Assembly: GCA_035576005.1 (NCBI GenBank)
Contig: DATLXH010000106.1
Span: forward strand, 1 to 58,037
From: DATLXH01 sp035576005
GTDB lineage: Bacteria > Acidobacteriota > Thermoanaerobaculia > Gp7-AA8
Reading direction: 5' to 3'
DNA length: 58,037 nt
The position numbers and the translations under genes are program-made. This document shows positions 8,153 to 17,451 of this stretch, piece after piece. Position 1 is the stretch's first letter; each line of letters opens with the position of its first letter. The notes under the pieces are model-generated. The model was not told where the DNA came from. It saw only the letters and a program-made list of their open reading frames with translations, and ran no database searches.

Positions 8153-8437
8153 TCACACCTCGGCCGCGTTGCCTTTTCTCACCAACATCAGATTTCTGAC
8201 GTAGACGATGAGTCCCACGGCCTGACCGACAAAGAAAACCGGCTCACGACGGTGGAAGGCATAAACCGCAAGGATCATCCCGCCGAGGAGCGAAAAGTAC
8301 CAGAAGTAGATCGGTATGACACTCTTCCGGTTTCGCTCAGAGGAGATCCACTGCACGATGAAGCGCGCCGAAAAACAGGCCTGCCCAAGCATGCCAAAAA
8401 GAACCCACATATCCCAGTGAAATGGACCTGAGCTCAT
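8153..8437 (-). CDS. LAB_N-type small membrane protein
   Basis: A 94-residue protein with three hydrophobic helices and the signature block GQACFSARFIVQWISSE, followed by PIYFWYFSLLGG. This matches the lipid-A-disaccharide-synthase N-terminal (LAB_N) domain found as a stand-alone protein next to glycosyltransferases. Its ATG overlaps the TGA of the glycosyltransferase gene by 4 nt (ATGA), so translation is coupled. Membership in a glycolipid-modification operon is well supported; the exact role is not known. Confidence 0.85.
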   Translation of the reverse strand: MSSGPFHWDMWVLFGMLGQACFSARFIVQWISSERNRKSVIPIYFWYFSLLGGMILAVYAFHRREPVFFVGQAVGLIVYVRNLMLVRKGNAAEV

Positions 8438-9165
8438 CTGGCTCTACCCTCCTCATGCGCTCGATAGTGAAGATGCCTCTTTCCCATCCAGCGCACCGCC
8501 AGGCAATCGGCGAGGCCGCGAAACGCGCGATTCATCGCGCCATACTTAGAAACTCCAAAACGTCGTGGCCGATGATTTACGGGCATCTCTGCGACTTTGA
8601 AGCCTTCGATCCGAAGCAGGGTCGGCAGAAAACGATGCATGCCGGTGTAAAGCCGGACTTTATCGATCGCTGAGCGGCGTACCAGCTTGAGGGAGCAACC
8701 TGTGTCACTGATCTGATCGGCGGTGATCCAGTTACGGATCGAGTTTCCGATTTTCGACTGCACCTTTCTCGCGAATGTGTCCTGGCGGTTCTTCCGGACA
8801 CCGATCATCATGTCCACGCCTTCCTTGTGAAGACGTTCGAACATGCGTGGAATGTCAGCCGGATCGTTCTGGAGGTCCGCGTCGAGCGAAACGACGTACT
8901 CTCCTTCCGCGGCACGCCAGCCTGCATCGAGTGCGGCAGTCTGCCCGCTGTTGCGATCCAGGGATAGCACTCTGAGCGTCGGATCGGTCGTCTGTCCCGC
9001 GCGGAGTGCTTCGAGACTGCCATCGTTGCTCCCGTCATTGACGGCGATGATCTCGTAGCTCAGAGCCGTTCCCCGAAGAGACTGATGGATCTGATCGAGG
9101 AGGATGGGGACGTTTTCCCGCTCATTGAAAACTGGAAAAACGACCGACAGGTCGGGCCGGGTCAT
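8434..9165 (-). CDS. Glycosyltransferase family 2 (dolichyl/undecaprenyl-phosphate sugar synthase type)
   Basis: A 243-residue GT-A enzyme without a C-terminal membrane domain. SVVFPVFNERENV begins the fold, VNDGSNDGS follows, and the DAD metal motif lies at residues 95-97 (SLDADLQNDP). The C-terminal MPVNHRPRRFGVSKYG block is typical of enzymes that load a sugar onto a polyprenyl phosphate. I placed the start at the ATG overlapping the tatD stop (ATGA); the frame stays open 26 codons upstream within tatD. It probably makes an undecaprenyl-phosphate sugar used by a GT39 enzyme such as the one at 25502-27115, which is inference. Confidence 0.88.
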   Translation of the reverse strand: MTRPDLSVVFPVFNERENVPILLDQIHQSLRGTALSYEIIAVNDGSNDGSLEALRAGQTTDPTLRVLSLDRNSGQTAALDAGWRAAEGEYVVSLDADLQNDPADIPRMFERLHKEGVDMMIGVRKNRQDTFARKVQSKIGNSIRNWITADQISDTGCSLKLVRRSAIDKVRLYTGMHRFLPTLLRIEGFKVAEMPVNHRPRRFGVSKYGAMNRAFRGLADCLAVRWMGKRHLHYRAHEEGRAR

Positions 9166-9947
9166 CGCGAGACCTGAACTCGGAAGAGCGATTCGAAATT
9201 CGCCGTAGTCGCCCGTGCAACCTCGTCGATTCCACACCCCCACGCGTCAGCCAGCGCTTCCGCAGTGCGGAGAACGTAAGCGGGCTCGTTCTGTTTTCCC
9301 CGATGGGGCACCGGAGCGAGAAAGGGCGAGTCGGTCTCGATGAGTGCGCGGTCGCGGGGAATCGAGGCCGCAGCATCGCGCAGGACCGCGGCAGTTTTGA
9401 ACGTCACGATGCCCGAGAACGAGATGAAGAATCCGAGATCGAGGAACCGCTTCGCGATCTCCCGGCTCTCGGTGAAGGAGTGGATGAGACCTCGCACGCC
9501 TTTTGCCTCGCTGCTATCGAGCAGGCTCAACAGGTCTTCATTCGATTCACGGTTGTGAATGAGCACGGGAAGGTCGTGCCGGATCGCCAGCGATATCTGA
9601 GCGAGCAGCACGTCCTTTTGTATTTCCCGCGGCGAATGCTCGTAGTGATAGTCGAGTCCGATCTCGCCGATTGCCACTACGCGTGGCAGGGACGCGAGAG
9701 CATCGATCCGATCCAGGGCGGCCGCGTCGCAATCTTTTGCTTCGTGAGGATGAAATCCTACGGCGCTCCAGACATCGTCGTATCGCTGAGCGATGCCGAC
9801 AGCGACCGGAGAGTCTTCCATGTGCGTCCCCGGCACGAGAAACCCACGCACTCCCTCGCCTCTGGCTCGATCGAGTGTAGCGTCGAGCGACTCCGGCGGG
9901 ACCATCGCAAGGTGGCAGTGGCTGTCGGTAAAGATCAGATCGTTCAT
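9162..9947 (-). CDS. tatD: TatD-family metal-dependent hydrolase
   Basis: 261 residues. The first metal-binding motif is TDSHCHL (H10, H12); GEIGLDYHYE, LPVLIHNRES, IHSFTES and the late LIETDSPFLAP block give the remaining ligands. TatD proteins are 3'-5' DNases/RNases or deacylases in quality control and repair. First gene of an operon with GT2 and LAB_N genes, joined by 4-nt overlaps. A repeat-filled gap of about 165 bases separates it from the thiolase gene. Confidence 0.92.
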   Translation of the reverse strand: MNDLIFTDSHCHLAMVPPESLDATLDRARGEGVRGFLVPGTHMEDSPVAVGIAQRYDDVWSAVGFHPHEAKDCDAAALDRIDALASLPRVVAIGEIGLDYHYEHSPREIQKDVLLAQISLAIRHDLPVLIHNRESNEDLLSLLDSSEAKGVRGLIHSFTESREIAKRFLDLGFFISFSGIVTFKTAAVLRDAAASIPRDRALIETDSPFLAPVPHRGKQNEPAYVLRTAEALADAWGCGIDEVARATTANFESLFRVQVSR

Positions 9948-9955
9948 AGTGATTG

Positions 9956-10101
9956 TGCGAAATGCAGAAGACAGAATGCAGAAGGCAGAAAGGAAAGAAC
10001 CAGGGTCGACACGTCTCTCATTCGTCCTTTTTCATTGCACTCAACGTTCAACATTCAGCACTCCACATTCAGCACTCCACATTCTGCATTCTGCATTCTG
10101 A
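9956..10101. repeat. ATTCTGC-type repeat array with inverted ends
   Basis: The left part carries GAAGACAGAATGCAGAAGGC, the right part two copies of a 14-base unit (ACATTCAGCACTCC) followed by three ATTCTGC units, roughly the reverse complement of the left part. The array fills the space between tatD and the thiolase gene and could fold as a hairpin. Related arrays are near 19184-19256 and 40478-40512, also at gene ends. No coding content. Confidence 0.65.
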
Positions 10102-10111
10102 CGTTCGGTCT

Positions 10112-11296
10112 TCAGACTCTTTCAATCAGCAGCGAGAGCCCCATGCCACCGGAGACGCACAGCGTTGCGAGGCCGATTTTCTTCTGACGCGAGTGTAGCG
10201 CCCGAACCAGGGTGGTGACGATGCGTGCACCGGTGCAGCCGATGGGATGCCCGAGAGCGATCGCTCCTCCGTGGACGTTGAGGCGCGACGGGTCGAGATC
10301 GAGCTCGCGGTTGCAGGCGATCACCTGGGCCGCGAACGCCTCATTGAGCTCAATGAGGTCTATCTCGTCGAGGACCATCCCCGCTTGACTGAGAAGCTTC
10401 CTGGTCGCCGGCACGGGGCCCAGTCCCATCACTTTCGGGTCGACGCCCGCCTGTGAGTGCCCGATGATTCGAGCCAGCGGTTTCAATCCGTGCGTGCGAA
10501 CTGCACGCGCGCTCGCTACGATCATCGCGGCAGCTCCGTCAGTAACGCCAGAAGAGTTTCCCGGATGGACCGTACCGTTCGCGCGAAAAGCGGGAGCGAG
10601 TTTTGCCATGGAATCGAGAGATGCTTCGAAGCGCGGGTGCTCATCGCGAGACACCACGACGGTCCCCTTCTTTCCCGTAATTTCAACCGGTGTGATCTCG
10701 CTGGCGAAGCGATTCTCGGCATACGCCTTCCCGGCTCGCTGCTGAGACTCGATCGCGTAAAGATCCTGCTCCTCACGGGAGATCTCGTACTGGTCCGCAA
10801 GAGTCTCCGCGGTCGAGCCCATCATCTCGTCGGCGAGCGGACACATGAATCCGTCGCGGATCATCCCGTCAACCACCTCGCCGTTGCCCATCCGCATTCC
10901 CCACCGCGCGCCTGTAAGAAGATAGGGCGTGTTGGACATCGATTCAGTCCCACCCGCCAGAATGACGTCAGAGCGGCCCAGCAGAATCTGATCGGCCGCG
11001 TTCATGATGGAACGAAGCCCTGAACCGCATGCCTGATTCACGGTGTATGCAGGTGCTTCCTTGCGAAGTCCGCTCCGTATCGCGATCTGTCGCGCGACGT
11101 TAGGACCGACACCGGCCTGCCTCGCGTTGCCGAATATGACTTCATCGATTGCTTCGGGGTCGATCGCCGACTCGGCCAGAGACGCCTTCGCCGCCTCGAC
11201 ACCGAGATCGGCGGCTGACAAGGAAACGAGTCCTCCCCCGAACTTCCCAATGGGAGTTCGAAGCGGAGCGACTAGAAAAATCTCTTCTTTGGTCAT
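10112..11296 (-). CDS. Acetyl-CoA acetyltransferase (thiolase)
   Basis: About 394 residues. Thiolase joins or splits acyl-CoA through a covalent cysteine: C90 in VNQACGSG, H350 in ALGHPIG and C380 in LCVSGG are all present, at the positions usual for biosynthetic/degradative thiolase II. NGTVHPGNSSGVTDGAAA and LNEAFAAQ blocks are intact. An ATG ten codons upstream is also open; I chose the one matching usual family length, although GAGGA lies rather far (about 13 nt) from it. It may serve acetoacetyl-CoA metabolism; no partner gene is nearby. Confidence 0.92.
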   Translation of the reverse strand: MTKEEIFLVAPLRTPIGKFGGGLVSLSAADLGVEAAKASLAESAIDPEAIDEVIFGNARQAGVGPNVARQIAIRSGLRKEAPAYTVNQACGSGLRSIMNAADQILLGRSDVILAGGTESMSNTPYLLTGARWGMRMGNGEVVDGMIRDGFMCPLADEMMGSTAETLADQYEISREEQDLYAIESQQRAGKAYAENRFASEITPVEITGKKGTVVVSRDEHPRFEASLDSMAKLAPAFRANGTVHPGNSSGVTDGAAAMIVASARAVRTHGLKPLARIIGHSQAGVDPKVMGLGPVPATRKLLSQAGMVLDEIDLIELNEAFAAQVIACNRELDLDPSRLNVHGGAIALGHPIGCTGARIVTTLVRALHSRQKKIGLATLCVSGGMGLSLLIERV

Positions 11297-11378
11297 GGGA
11301 GTGTTGTTGTTCCTCACATTAGACATTCGACGCTTCGCAGATCTGAACGTTTGATCGAATCCGGATCCTCGGTGAGAG

Positions 11379-12419
11379 TTACCCGCGCTCGAGGAGAGTC
11401 TTTACCAGATCCCTGTAAACATCGACGGCATCCAGAAGTTCCCGTTTGGAGATGAACTCTGTGGCGCTGTGCGCCTCGAGAATCGACCCGGGACCGAACA
11501 GAAGCGGCACCCCAAGTCTCGTCAGATGTGGGACGTCGGTATTGAACGCCACGACGACGGAAGGCCGGCCCGCCGGGACCAGCATCTTCATCGGCGGGTT
11601 CCCGTGAGAGCGGATGATCTCGCCGTCAAACTTCCCCACTATGGCATTCAGTTTCTGACTGACGGTCTGTGGGTCGCTGACCGTTCGAAAGATCATCTCG
11701 GCCTCAGCGTCAGCAGCAATGATGTTCGGCTTGACGCCGCCGCGGATGACTCCCACGTTGACCGTCGCCTTCCCCAGGACAGGATCGCTGCCCCAGTCAG
11801 CGGACGCAATCTCGCTGACCGCCGCAACCAGCTTCATGATCGCGGAGTCGCCGCGCTCGGGGTATGCCGAGTGTGCAGCCACACCAGCAAACCGCACCGT
11901 ACACGTGAGCGCTCCTTTCGAGGCGTTGGCGAACTTCGATTCCGTCGGCTCGCCGACGACGACGAACTCGGCCCCGAGGCCTGAGAACTCATCGTTGGCC
12001 ATCTTCGCTCCCAGCGAATCCGTCTCCTCCCCTACGACCAGCAGGTACGCGAAGTCCGTGACGCCCCCGGCTTTCAGCGACAAGCCTGCGGCGAGCATCG
12101 CTGCGATGATTCCTTTGGTGTCGCAGGCTCCCCTTCCTGAGATTCGGTCATCGTCTTCGCTCGACGCGAAAAATGGGGGGACTGTGTCAATGTGGGAGCA
12201 GAGAAGAACGCGCGGCTTTCCACCTGCCGTCGCGTAAAGATTGAACCGATCGTCAGCGACCTCCTGCCTGCGGCAGCCGAATCCGTGGGATTCGAGGAAA
12301 CTCTCGAGGAACAGCGCGACCTCGAGCTCCCCTCCCGTAACGGACGGAATGTCGATGAGCTCGCGGGCCAGGGCGACAGGATCCACGGCTTGCGACGAGC
12401 GCTGCGGAAGGTCAGACAT
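11379..12419 (-). CDS. M20-family deacylase (ArgE/DapE type)
   Basis: A 346-residue zinc amidohydrolase. Metal and catalytic residues are visible: H76 and D78 in CSHIDTVPP, D100 in GRGACDTKG, the general base pair E131-E132 in VVGEETDS, GEPTE, and the last histidine in EAHSATEFIS. A dimerisation lid domain occupies roughly residues 165-275. The family removes acyl groups from N-acyl amino acids, such as N-acetylornithine or N-succinyl-diaminopimelate; the substrate cannot be told from sequence, and no arg or dap genes are adjacent. It diverges from the VWA gene, with 144 bases between them containing the possible promoters. Confidence 0.88.
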   Translation of the reverse strand: MSDLPQRSSQAVDPVALARELIDIPSVTGGELEVALFLESFLESHGFGCRRQEVADDRFNLYATAGGKPRVLLCSHIDTVPPFFASSEDDDRISGRGACDTKGIIAAMLAAGLSLKAGGVTDFAYLLVVGEETDSLGAKMANDEFSGLGAEFVVVGEPTESKFANASKGALTCTVRFAGVAAHSAYPERGDSAIMKLVAAVSEIASADWGSDPVLGKATVNVGVIRGGVKPNIIAADAEAEMIFRTVSDPQTVSQKLNAIVGKFDGEIIRSHGNPPMKMLVPAGRPSVVVAFNTDVPHLTRLGVPLLFGPGSILEAHSATEFISKRELLDAVDVYRDLVKTLLERG

Positions 12420-12563
12420 ACAACTGTAGACATATCACGGCTGCGTCTCGCGGCTCCGCGGCTATGCAGCCGGAATCACTCTCGGGCGGGCAAAAGGACG
12501 CGCCCCTTCGCGGGCTCGTTCACTCCGTACGCTCCGAAATAACGCTTTGGTGCGATTTCGTTC

Positions 12564-13646
12564 ATGCCTCCAGTGAAGACAGCCTCCCTGGTCACAATCC
12601 TTTTTTGCGCCTTTGCAGAAGTATCGGTTAGCGCAGAGTTGCGTTTTGTCACACCGCTGGAGCGGAGCCAGGTGCTCGGGCCCACAAGACTCGAAGTCTT
12701 TACCGACCAGACCGAGATCGATCGGGTCGAGTTCTATGTCGACGAAGTTCTCGCAGGCGTAGCAAAGAAAGCTCCCTTCGCAGTCGTGCACGACTTCGGC
12801 GATTCGCCAATCCAGCACCGCATCGCCGCGCGTCTTTTCGCAAGGGGTTACTCCATTCGGCGTGACGTACAGATCACCTCAGCTCCCCTCTCGCTCACTG
12901 ACGCAATCTCGGTCGACGTAGTGGAAGTCCCGATTCGCCTCCTCAGCCCCCGCACGGCCAAAGCGACCGACCTTGTGGTCACCGAGAATGGGACGCCGCA
13001 GACCGTCATCGAGCTCAACTCCCGCCGCGCCTCGGCGAGGTTCACGTTCATCATCGACCGTTCGCTCAGCATGGGAAATGGGAAGCTGCAAGCTGCGATG
13101 GATGCGGTCGATCAGATACTCAGGCAAATGCGCCCCGATGACGAGGTTCAGGTCCTGTTCTTCAACCATCAGGTTGGCCAGCCCGAGACGCTGGCGAGAG
13201 GAACACGGATCTCTTCCGGGTACTCGCGTTTGCGGCCCTCAGGAGGTACTGCACTTCGCGACGCGGTCGCCGCGGTGCAACCCGCCAAGCGTACCTACGC
13301 TGTCGTGATCTCGGACGGTAGCGATCGCAGTTCGAGAACGTCGGCGCAGACGGCACTGCGCAAAGTCGGAAGGTCGGGCGTCGTGCTTTACGCGGTGACG
13401 CTCGGTCAGGGAAATGCAACGCAATTCCTTGAACAGGCCGCGCAGAACAGCGGTGGGTCATTCACCCGCTCTTCGACCGAGCGGCTCGCTTCTGACGTCG
13501 CACGGGTTGTCGCGGACATCAACTCCCGCTACACGATCATCTATCAGAGCAACTCGACGACAAGCGGCTGGCGCTCGATCAACGTCACTCCGGTGACGAA
13601 GTCGACGAGGGTCCTGGGGGCACGAGCAGGGTACTTTGCCGAATGA
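12564..13646 (+). CDS. Secreted von Willebrand factor A protein (acidobacterial VWFA-related type)
   Basis: 360 residues with a signal peptide (about 1-24), a beta-rich N-terminal region of about 130 residues and a VWA domain from residue 160. The MIDAS metal site is complete: DRSLS at 165-169, T229 in SGGTALRD and D251 in ISDGSD. Such proteins bind partners through a metal ion at the cell surface or in the periplasm. The next gene starts on its stop codon (ATGA), and a third follows with TTGA overlap, so the three are translated together. The function of the trio is not known to me. Confidence 0.88.
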   Translation: MPPVKTASLVTILFCAFAEVSVSAELRFVTPLERSQVLGPTRLEVFTDQTEIDRVEFYVDEVLAGVAKKAPFAVVHDFGDSPIQHRIAARLFARGYSIRRDVQITSAPLSLTDAISVDVVEVPIRLLSPRTAKATDLVVTENGTPQTVIELNSRRASARFTFIIDRSLSMGNGKLQAAMDAVDQILRQMRPDDEVQVLFFNHQVGQPETLARGTRISSGYSRLRPSGGTALRDAVAAVQPAKRTYAVVISDGSDRSSRTSAQTALRKVGRSGVVLYAVTLGQGNATQFLEQAAQNSGGSFTRSSTERLASDVARVVADINSRYTIIYQSNSTTSGWRSINVTPVTKSTRVLGARAGYFAE

Positions 13647-15244
13647 AAGCAGCTGCTCTGACGGGACTGCTACTCCTGATCGCAAGCGGCGCTGCGAGCC
13701 AGCCGCGAATGACCACAGACTTCGAGCTGGCCACCGTCGAAACGGTCATAGCCAGAGAGCGGAATCCACTCCGGCTGGCGGCCGCCTGGCTCAACCTCGG
13801 CGACCTTCGGCTGGCGCGAAGCGAAGCAAGCCTGGCCCGCGAGGCATATGAAACGGCCCTGTCGCTTATTCGCAAGGAACGACTCGCGACCCGCTCGCGA
13901 TCGGACCTCACCGGCTATGCACTCGCGACCGCCTACAAAGGACTCGGAGAGGCCAAACTAGGCAGGACCAGCGAGGCTTTCCACAGCTTTGAAGAAGCAC
14001 TCAGGTACTCCTCTGACGCGGCCAGAATCTGGAATCTCTTCTCGAGCGCAATGAACGTCGCCGGGCAGACCGGAAAGTCTGTCGCCTCTGCGAGGAATGC
14101 CGTTGCCATTGCCGAGACGGAGGGATCGCGAGCGAACGAGAGCTCTGCTCTGCTCGATCTGAATGTTTATCGCTACTCCCTCGCGTCCGCGCTGGAGAGT
14201 CAGGGAACGCCCAGCTCCCGCGATGAAGCAATCACGCTCCTTCGCAGCGTCGTGGACTCCCTTACATCGCCCTCCTTCGAGAGGCTTCGCGAGGAGATTT
14301 CGCGGAGTGAGTCTTTCGAAGTCTACTCATCGGCCCAGGGGGGCGTCGACGCCTATATCTCCCTCTTGGTCAGGTCGCGACTCCGCCTTGCGCGCGCTTT
14401 TGAAGAGCGCGGCGACCCTTCGTCAGCAAGAAGGCTCTATGAAGACGTAGTCGACGCCCGAAGCGATGACGCGACCGCCCTCACCGCTCTGGCCCGACTG
14501 TCATCAACAGCCAACGACCGGAGTCGTTTCTTCGGAGACGCGTTTGACGCCAATCCTTTCTCGATCTCACTCATGAGTCAGTATGAGAGCTATCTTCGCG
14601 ACAAAGGCCTGTCTCCTGACCGCCGGCCATCGACCGGCAGTTCGGTCCGGGGGGTGATCGAAGCCATCGTCCGAGCCGATTACCGCCGCGCGCTCGATGC
14701 GTCGAGCAGGCTCTCGACGCAGTTTCCTGCCAGTGACGCGATCCGATACCTCAAGGCCCGGGCGCATCTCGGGTTAGGTGACCGACTCTCCTCCCGCGCC
14801 GTCCTGGCGGAGATCTCAAGTGTCGAGTGGAAGCAACAACTTTCAAAAGATCTGTCGGCAGCCGGAGAGCAGGAGGTCATTCCCTCGTTTCTGTTGAAAG
14901 GCGATGTCATGACTCGCGATCCGTCCGAGGCTGACATTCGACTGCTCGCCAGTCTGCTGCAGGGAGATCGACTCACGCCGCCTCAACGAAAACGACTGGA
15001 TGAACAGCAGTTCTCGAGTCTGGTGAGGTTCGATCCGACCGCCGCTACCGTGGAGCCAGGCACTTCCGCATTCCGGTCGGGACGCCTGGGAGATCAGAGG
15101 TTCCGGTTCGGCGCGGTGACGACTTTCGCGGGGTCTTACGAGCCGGATGACGTTCTACGCCTCGACTACAGGATTCTCGGCGTCACGCAATCAGCTATCG
15201 GCGTCGAGCTCCTCCTCGAGCCGCTCAAGGTGGGCAGGCCTTGA
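13643..15244 (+). CDS. Secreted TPR-like repeat protein
   Basis: 533 residues. A short signal peptide (LTGLLLLIASGAAS) is followed by helical pairs resembling tetratricopeptide repeats, for example AAAWLNLGDLRLARSEASLA, then repeated units around residues 85-130 and 240-285. The last 60 residues are beta-like (FRFGAVTTFAGSYEPDD). No catalytic motif is visible. It overlaps the VWA gene by 4 nt at its start and the next gene by 4 nt at its end, which argues for a stoichiometric complex. A scaffold for the VWA protein is a reasonable guess. Confidence 0.75.
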   Translation: MKAAALTGLLLLIASGAASQPRMTTDFELATVETVIARERNPLRLAAAWLNLGDLRLARSEASLAREAYETALSLIRKERLATRSRSDLTGYALATAYKGLGEAKLGRTSEAFHSFEEALRYSSDAARIWNLFSSAMNVAGQTGKSVASARNAVAIAETEGSRANESSALLDLNVYRYSLASALESQGTPSSRDEAITLLRSVVDSLTSPSFERLREEISRSESFEVYSSAQGGVDAYISLLVRSRLRLARAFEERGDPSSARRLYEDVVDARSDDATALTALARLSSTANDRSRFFGDAFDANPFSISLMSQYESYLRDKGLSPDRRPSTGSSVRGVIEAIVRADYRRALDASSRLSTQFPASDAIRYLKARAHLGLGDRLSSRAVLAEISSVEWKQQLSKDLSAAGEQEVIPSFLLKGDVMTRDPSEADIRLLASLLQGDRLTPPQRKRLDEQQFSSLVRFDPTAATVEPGTSAFRSGRLGDQRFRFGAVTTFAGSYEPDDVLRLDYRILGVTQSAIGVELLLEPLKVGRP

Positions 15245-16284
15245 GAGTCTCTGCACGGATCGCCTTCCTGTCGATCACCATCCTGATGCAAGTGCGTGCG
15301 GTCGCGGCACAAGACGTCGTCGTACGACAGTCGCCCTCGCGACTCGTCGTTGTCGCCAACGGGCCCGAGCGCCGAATCGAGGCCTACCGGACAACCGACC
15401 TCGAGCGGATCTGGCGTTTCGACGGTCCGCGGCACCCTCGAACAGTCGTATTCGCTCCGTCAGGCCGAGGCGCTGTGCTCGATGCCGTTGCGAACAGCGC
15501 CACCATTTTCAGTGATCGGGGAGCGCGTTCGTTGCGGGTTGGCGAGACTCCCGTTGCGGCGCTTTTCGTCGGCGAGACACTCTTCGTTGCCTGTCGCGAT
15601 TCGAGATCTCTCGAGAAGATTGATGAGAGTGGAACAAGGCAGGTTCTCCCGACGGCCAGTGACGTCTCCGCGGCCGCCACATCGGGGCGGCGGATCTATC
15701 TTTACTCGAGAGTCGACGGCACCGTTGAGGAGTTCGGGAGCTCGCCATTCAGGTCGATCAGCAAGGGTCGGATAGCCCCGTTCGCGTCCGACCTCGTTCT
15801 CGATGACAAGGTCGGCTATCTCTCGCTTCCTCAAAGCGGGGAAGTCGTGGTGTTCTCTCTCGAGACCTTGAAGATCACTCAGCGCGTCCCGGTCGGCGCA
15901 GTGCCGGTCGACCTCGAGCTCGAGCGCCCGGCTGACACGCTCTCTGCGCGAACGCTCGCTGTAGCCGATCCATCATCCAAGCGGATCTGGCGCACGGAGG
16001 GGGCGCAAAGTGACACAGCTGCGTTCACCCGAGGATTCGTGAGGGGTCTGATCGGCATGGGACTCTACTCCCCGCGCTCCTCGTCGTTCCCCACAGGTGT
16101 CGACAGGATCAGGTCAAACGGACGAGAAACGATAGCCTTCGACTCGAGCAGCGCCACGCTCTACCAGGTCACGAAAAAGGGCTCGCGGCAGATCGCACGG
16201 GACATAGGCAGCGAGGCGTTCGATCTGACGTCGTCGTCCGTCCTGGTGTGGCAGCAGCGATTGATTTCCTATCCGCTTCGGTAA
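15241..16284 (+). CDS. Secreted beta-propeller-like protein
   Basis: 347 residues, starting at a TTG that overlaps the previous TGA (TTGA). It has a signal peptide (ARIAFLSITILMQVRAVAA) and repeated four-strand blades of the type RLVVVANGPERRIEAYRTTD, seen about six times, consistent with a YVTN/NHL-type propeller. No enzymatic motif. The TAA stop is followed directly by CCCGTATTTCTCA, the terminus of the dispersed palindromic element. The 130 bases to the next gene hold only that terminus and a small hairpin AGCGTT / AACGCT just before the next start. Confidence 0.72.
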   Translation: MRVSARIAFLSITILMQVRAVAAQDVVVRQSPSRLVVVANGPERRIEAYRTTDLERIWRFDGPRHPRTVVFAPSGRGAVLDAVANSATIFSDRGARSLRVGETPVAALFVGETLFVACRDSRSLEKIDESGTRQVLPTASDVSAAATSGRRIYLYSRVDGTVEEFGSSPFRSISKGRIAPFASDLVLDDKVGYLSLPQSGEVVVFSLETLKITQRVPVGAVPVDLELERPADTLSARTLAVADPSSKRIWRTEGAQSDTAAFTRGFVRGLIGMGLYSPRSSSFPTGVDRIRSNGRETIAFDSSSATLYQVTKKGSRQIARDIGSEAFDLTSSSVLVWQQRLISYPLR

Positions 16285-16414
16285 CCCGTATTTCTCAATG
16301 CGAGTCGGCCCGGCAGTGGGGTTCCCGTCACGATCATGACCTGGCCGAAGCGATTCACGACACGAAATCGCAGTTTCGGCGGGCCCGGTACGAGCGTTGC
16401 AAAAACGCTGGGCA

Positions 16415-17449
16415 ATGGAAATCAAAACCCCGTGCACCAAATGCAGCCGCCAGATTGATACGGTGGCACGCATCTGCCCTTTCTGTAATCAGGACCAAAG
16501 CGCTCCTGTGGAGTTTGCTGTCGAGCAAACCGCGGGTGCCTCCGTTCCGGCACCTGGGATTCTCAAATCCGAGACGGCTCGCTTCTGGACCGCAAAGGTC
16601 CTGCTAGCCATCGGTGTGGTCGCGCTACTCGTGGGTGTCTTTGCAGTTGGCGCGTTCGTGAACAAACTGGGGACGAAGGCTGAAAACAAGGAAATCGTTA
16701 CCACAACGGATGCTCCTGATGCGGCTCCCACCGCCACACCGAATCAGTTTGCTGACGTCCAGTTAGTGCCAGTATCCGATGCCGCTGACGCGCCCAACAT
16801 TGTCGAGATGCCTGTGACGAGCAGCGCTGCGACGACCTCCGTTGCGCAAATCCCTGAAGAGTTACAGCGGGAAGACGTGACTGCACTTCCCTCGGAACAG
16901 TATTCCCGCGTACTCGAGATGTCGAAGCCGAAGCCACCGAAGGTTGCTCCGCTCCCCTCGAATCCGCCGCCTCGCGTCCCCCCACTGCTCGGACGAGCAT
17001 CGCAACCCGTCGCACCTCCACCCGGGCGAGCAACGCAACCTCTCACGCTTCCTCCCGGGCGAGCATCGCAACCCTCGCCACGCGCCAACCCCGGCTTTCC
17101 GTCCCCGCGCGATGTTCCAGGGGACGCTCCGTCGCTTCCCGGCGATGGCGACGCGGGTCGTCAGGCCGGACGCGCGGAAATGACGCAGCCCGTGCCGATC
17201 TACCAACCGCTTCCGAACATCAAAAATCGATCGAGAGAGATCAAGGCGGACGGAACCATGAGATTTCGTCTGACCATCGGGCGCGACGGGAACGTGAAAG
17301 AGGTGCAGGTACTGCAGTCAATGGAAGGACTCACTGACAAGATGATCGGCGCGATTCAGAAATGGAAGTTCAAGCCAGCCACAAGTGGCGGCGCCGCGGT
17401 TGAGGGCGAATTTCCCGTAGACATATCGTTCAAAGCAGGAGATCAGTAA
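16415..17449 (+). CDS. Zinc-ribbon, single-TM, proline-rich protein with TonB C-terminal domain
   Basis: About 344 residues. C7, C10, C21 and C24 form a zinc ribbon at the cytoplasmic N-terminus, a transmembrane helix lies near residues 57-85, then a long Pro/Ala-rich stretch with repeated PPGRASQP units (about 180-230), then a TonB C-terminal domain (residues 265-340, GRDGNVKEVQVLQSMEG onwards). The layout would let it sense or bind something in the cytoplasm and reach the outer membrane. It is the first of two neighbouring zinc-ribbon/TM proteins and lies just after the VWA trio. A TTG six codons upstream is a possible alternative start. Confidence 0.8.
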   Translation: MEIKTPCTKCSRQIDTVARICPFCNQDQSAPVEFAVEQTAGASVPAPGILKSETARFWTAKVLLAIGVVALLVGVFAVGAFVNKLGTKAENKEIVTTTDAPDAAPTATPNQFADVQLVPVSDAADAPNIVEMPVTSSAATTSVAQIPEELQREDVTALPSEQYSRVLEMSKPKPPKVAPLPSNPPPRVPPLLGRASQPVAPPPGRATQPLTLPPGRASQPSPRANPGFPSPRDVPGDAPSLPGDGDAGRQAGRAEMTQPVPIYQPLPNIKNRSREIKADGTMRFRLTIGRDGNVKEVQVLQSMEGLTDKMIGAIQKWKFKPATSGGAAVEGEFPVDISFKAGDQ

Positions 17450-17451
17450 AC

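Noticed and set aside
9956..10101. Possible CRISPR array because of the short direct repeats.
   Set aside because: The units are 7 or 14 bases, adjacent and without spacers of even length; no cas gene is nearby.
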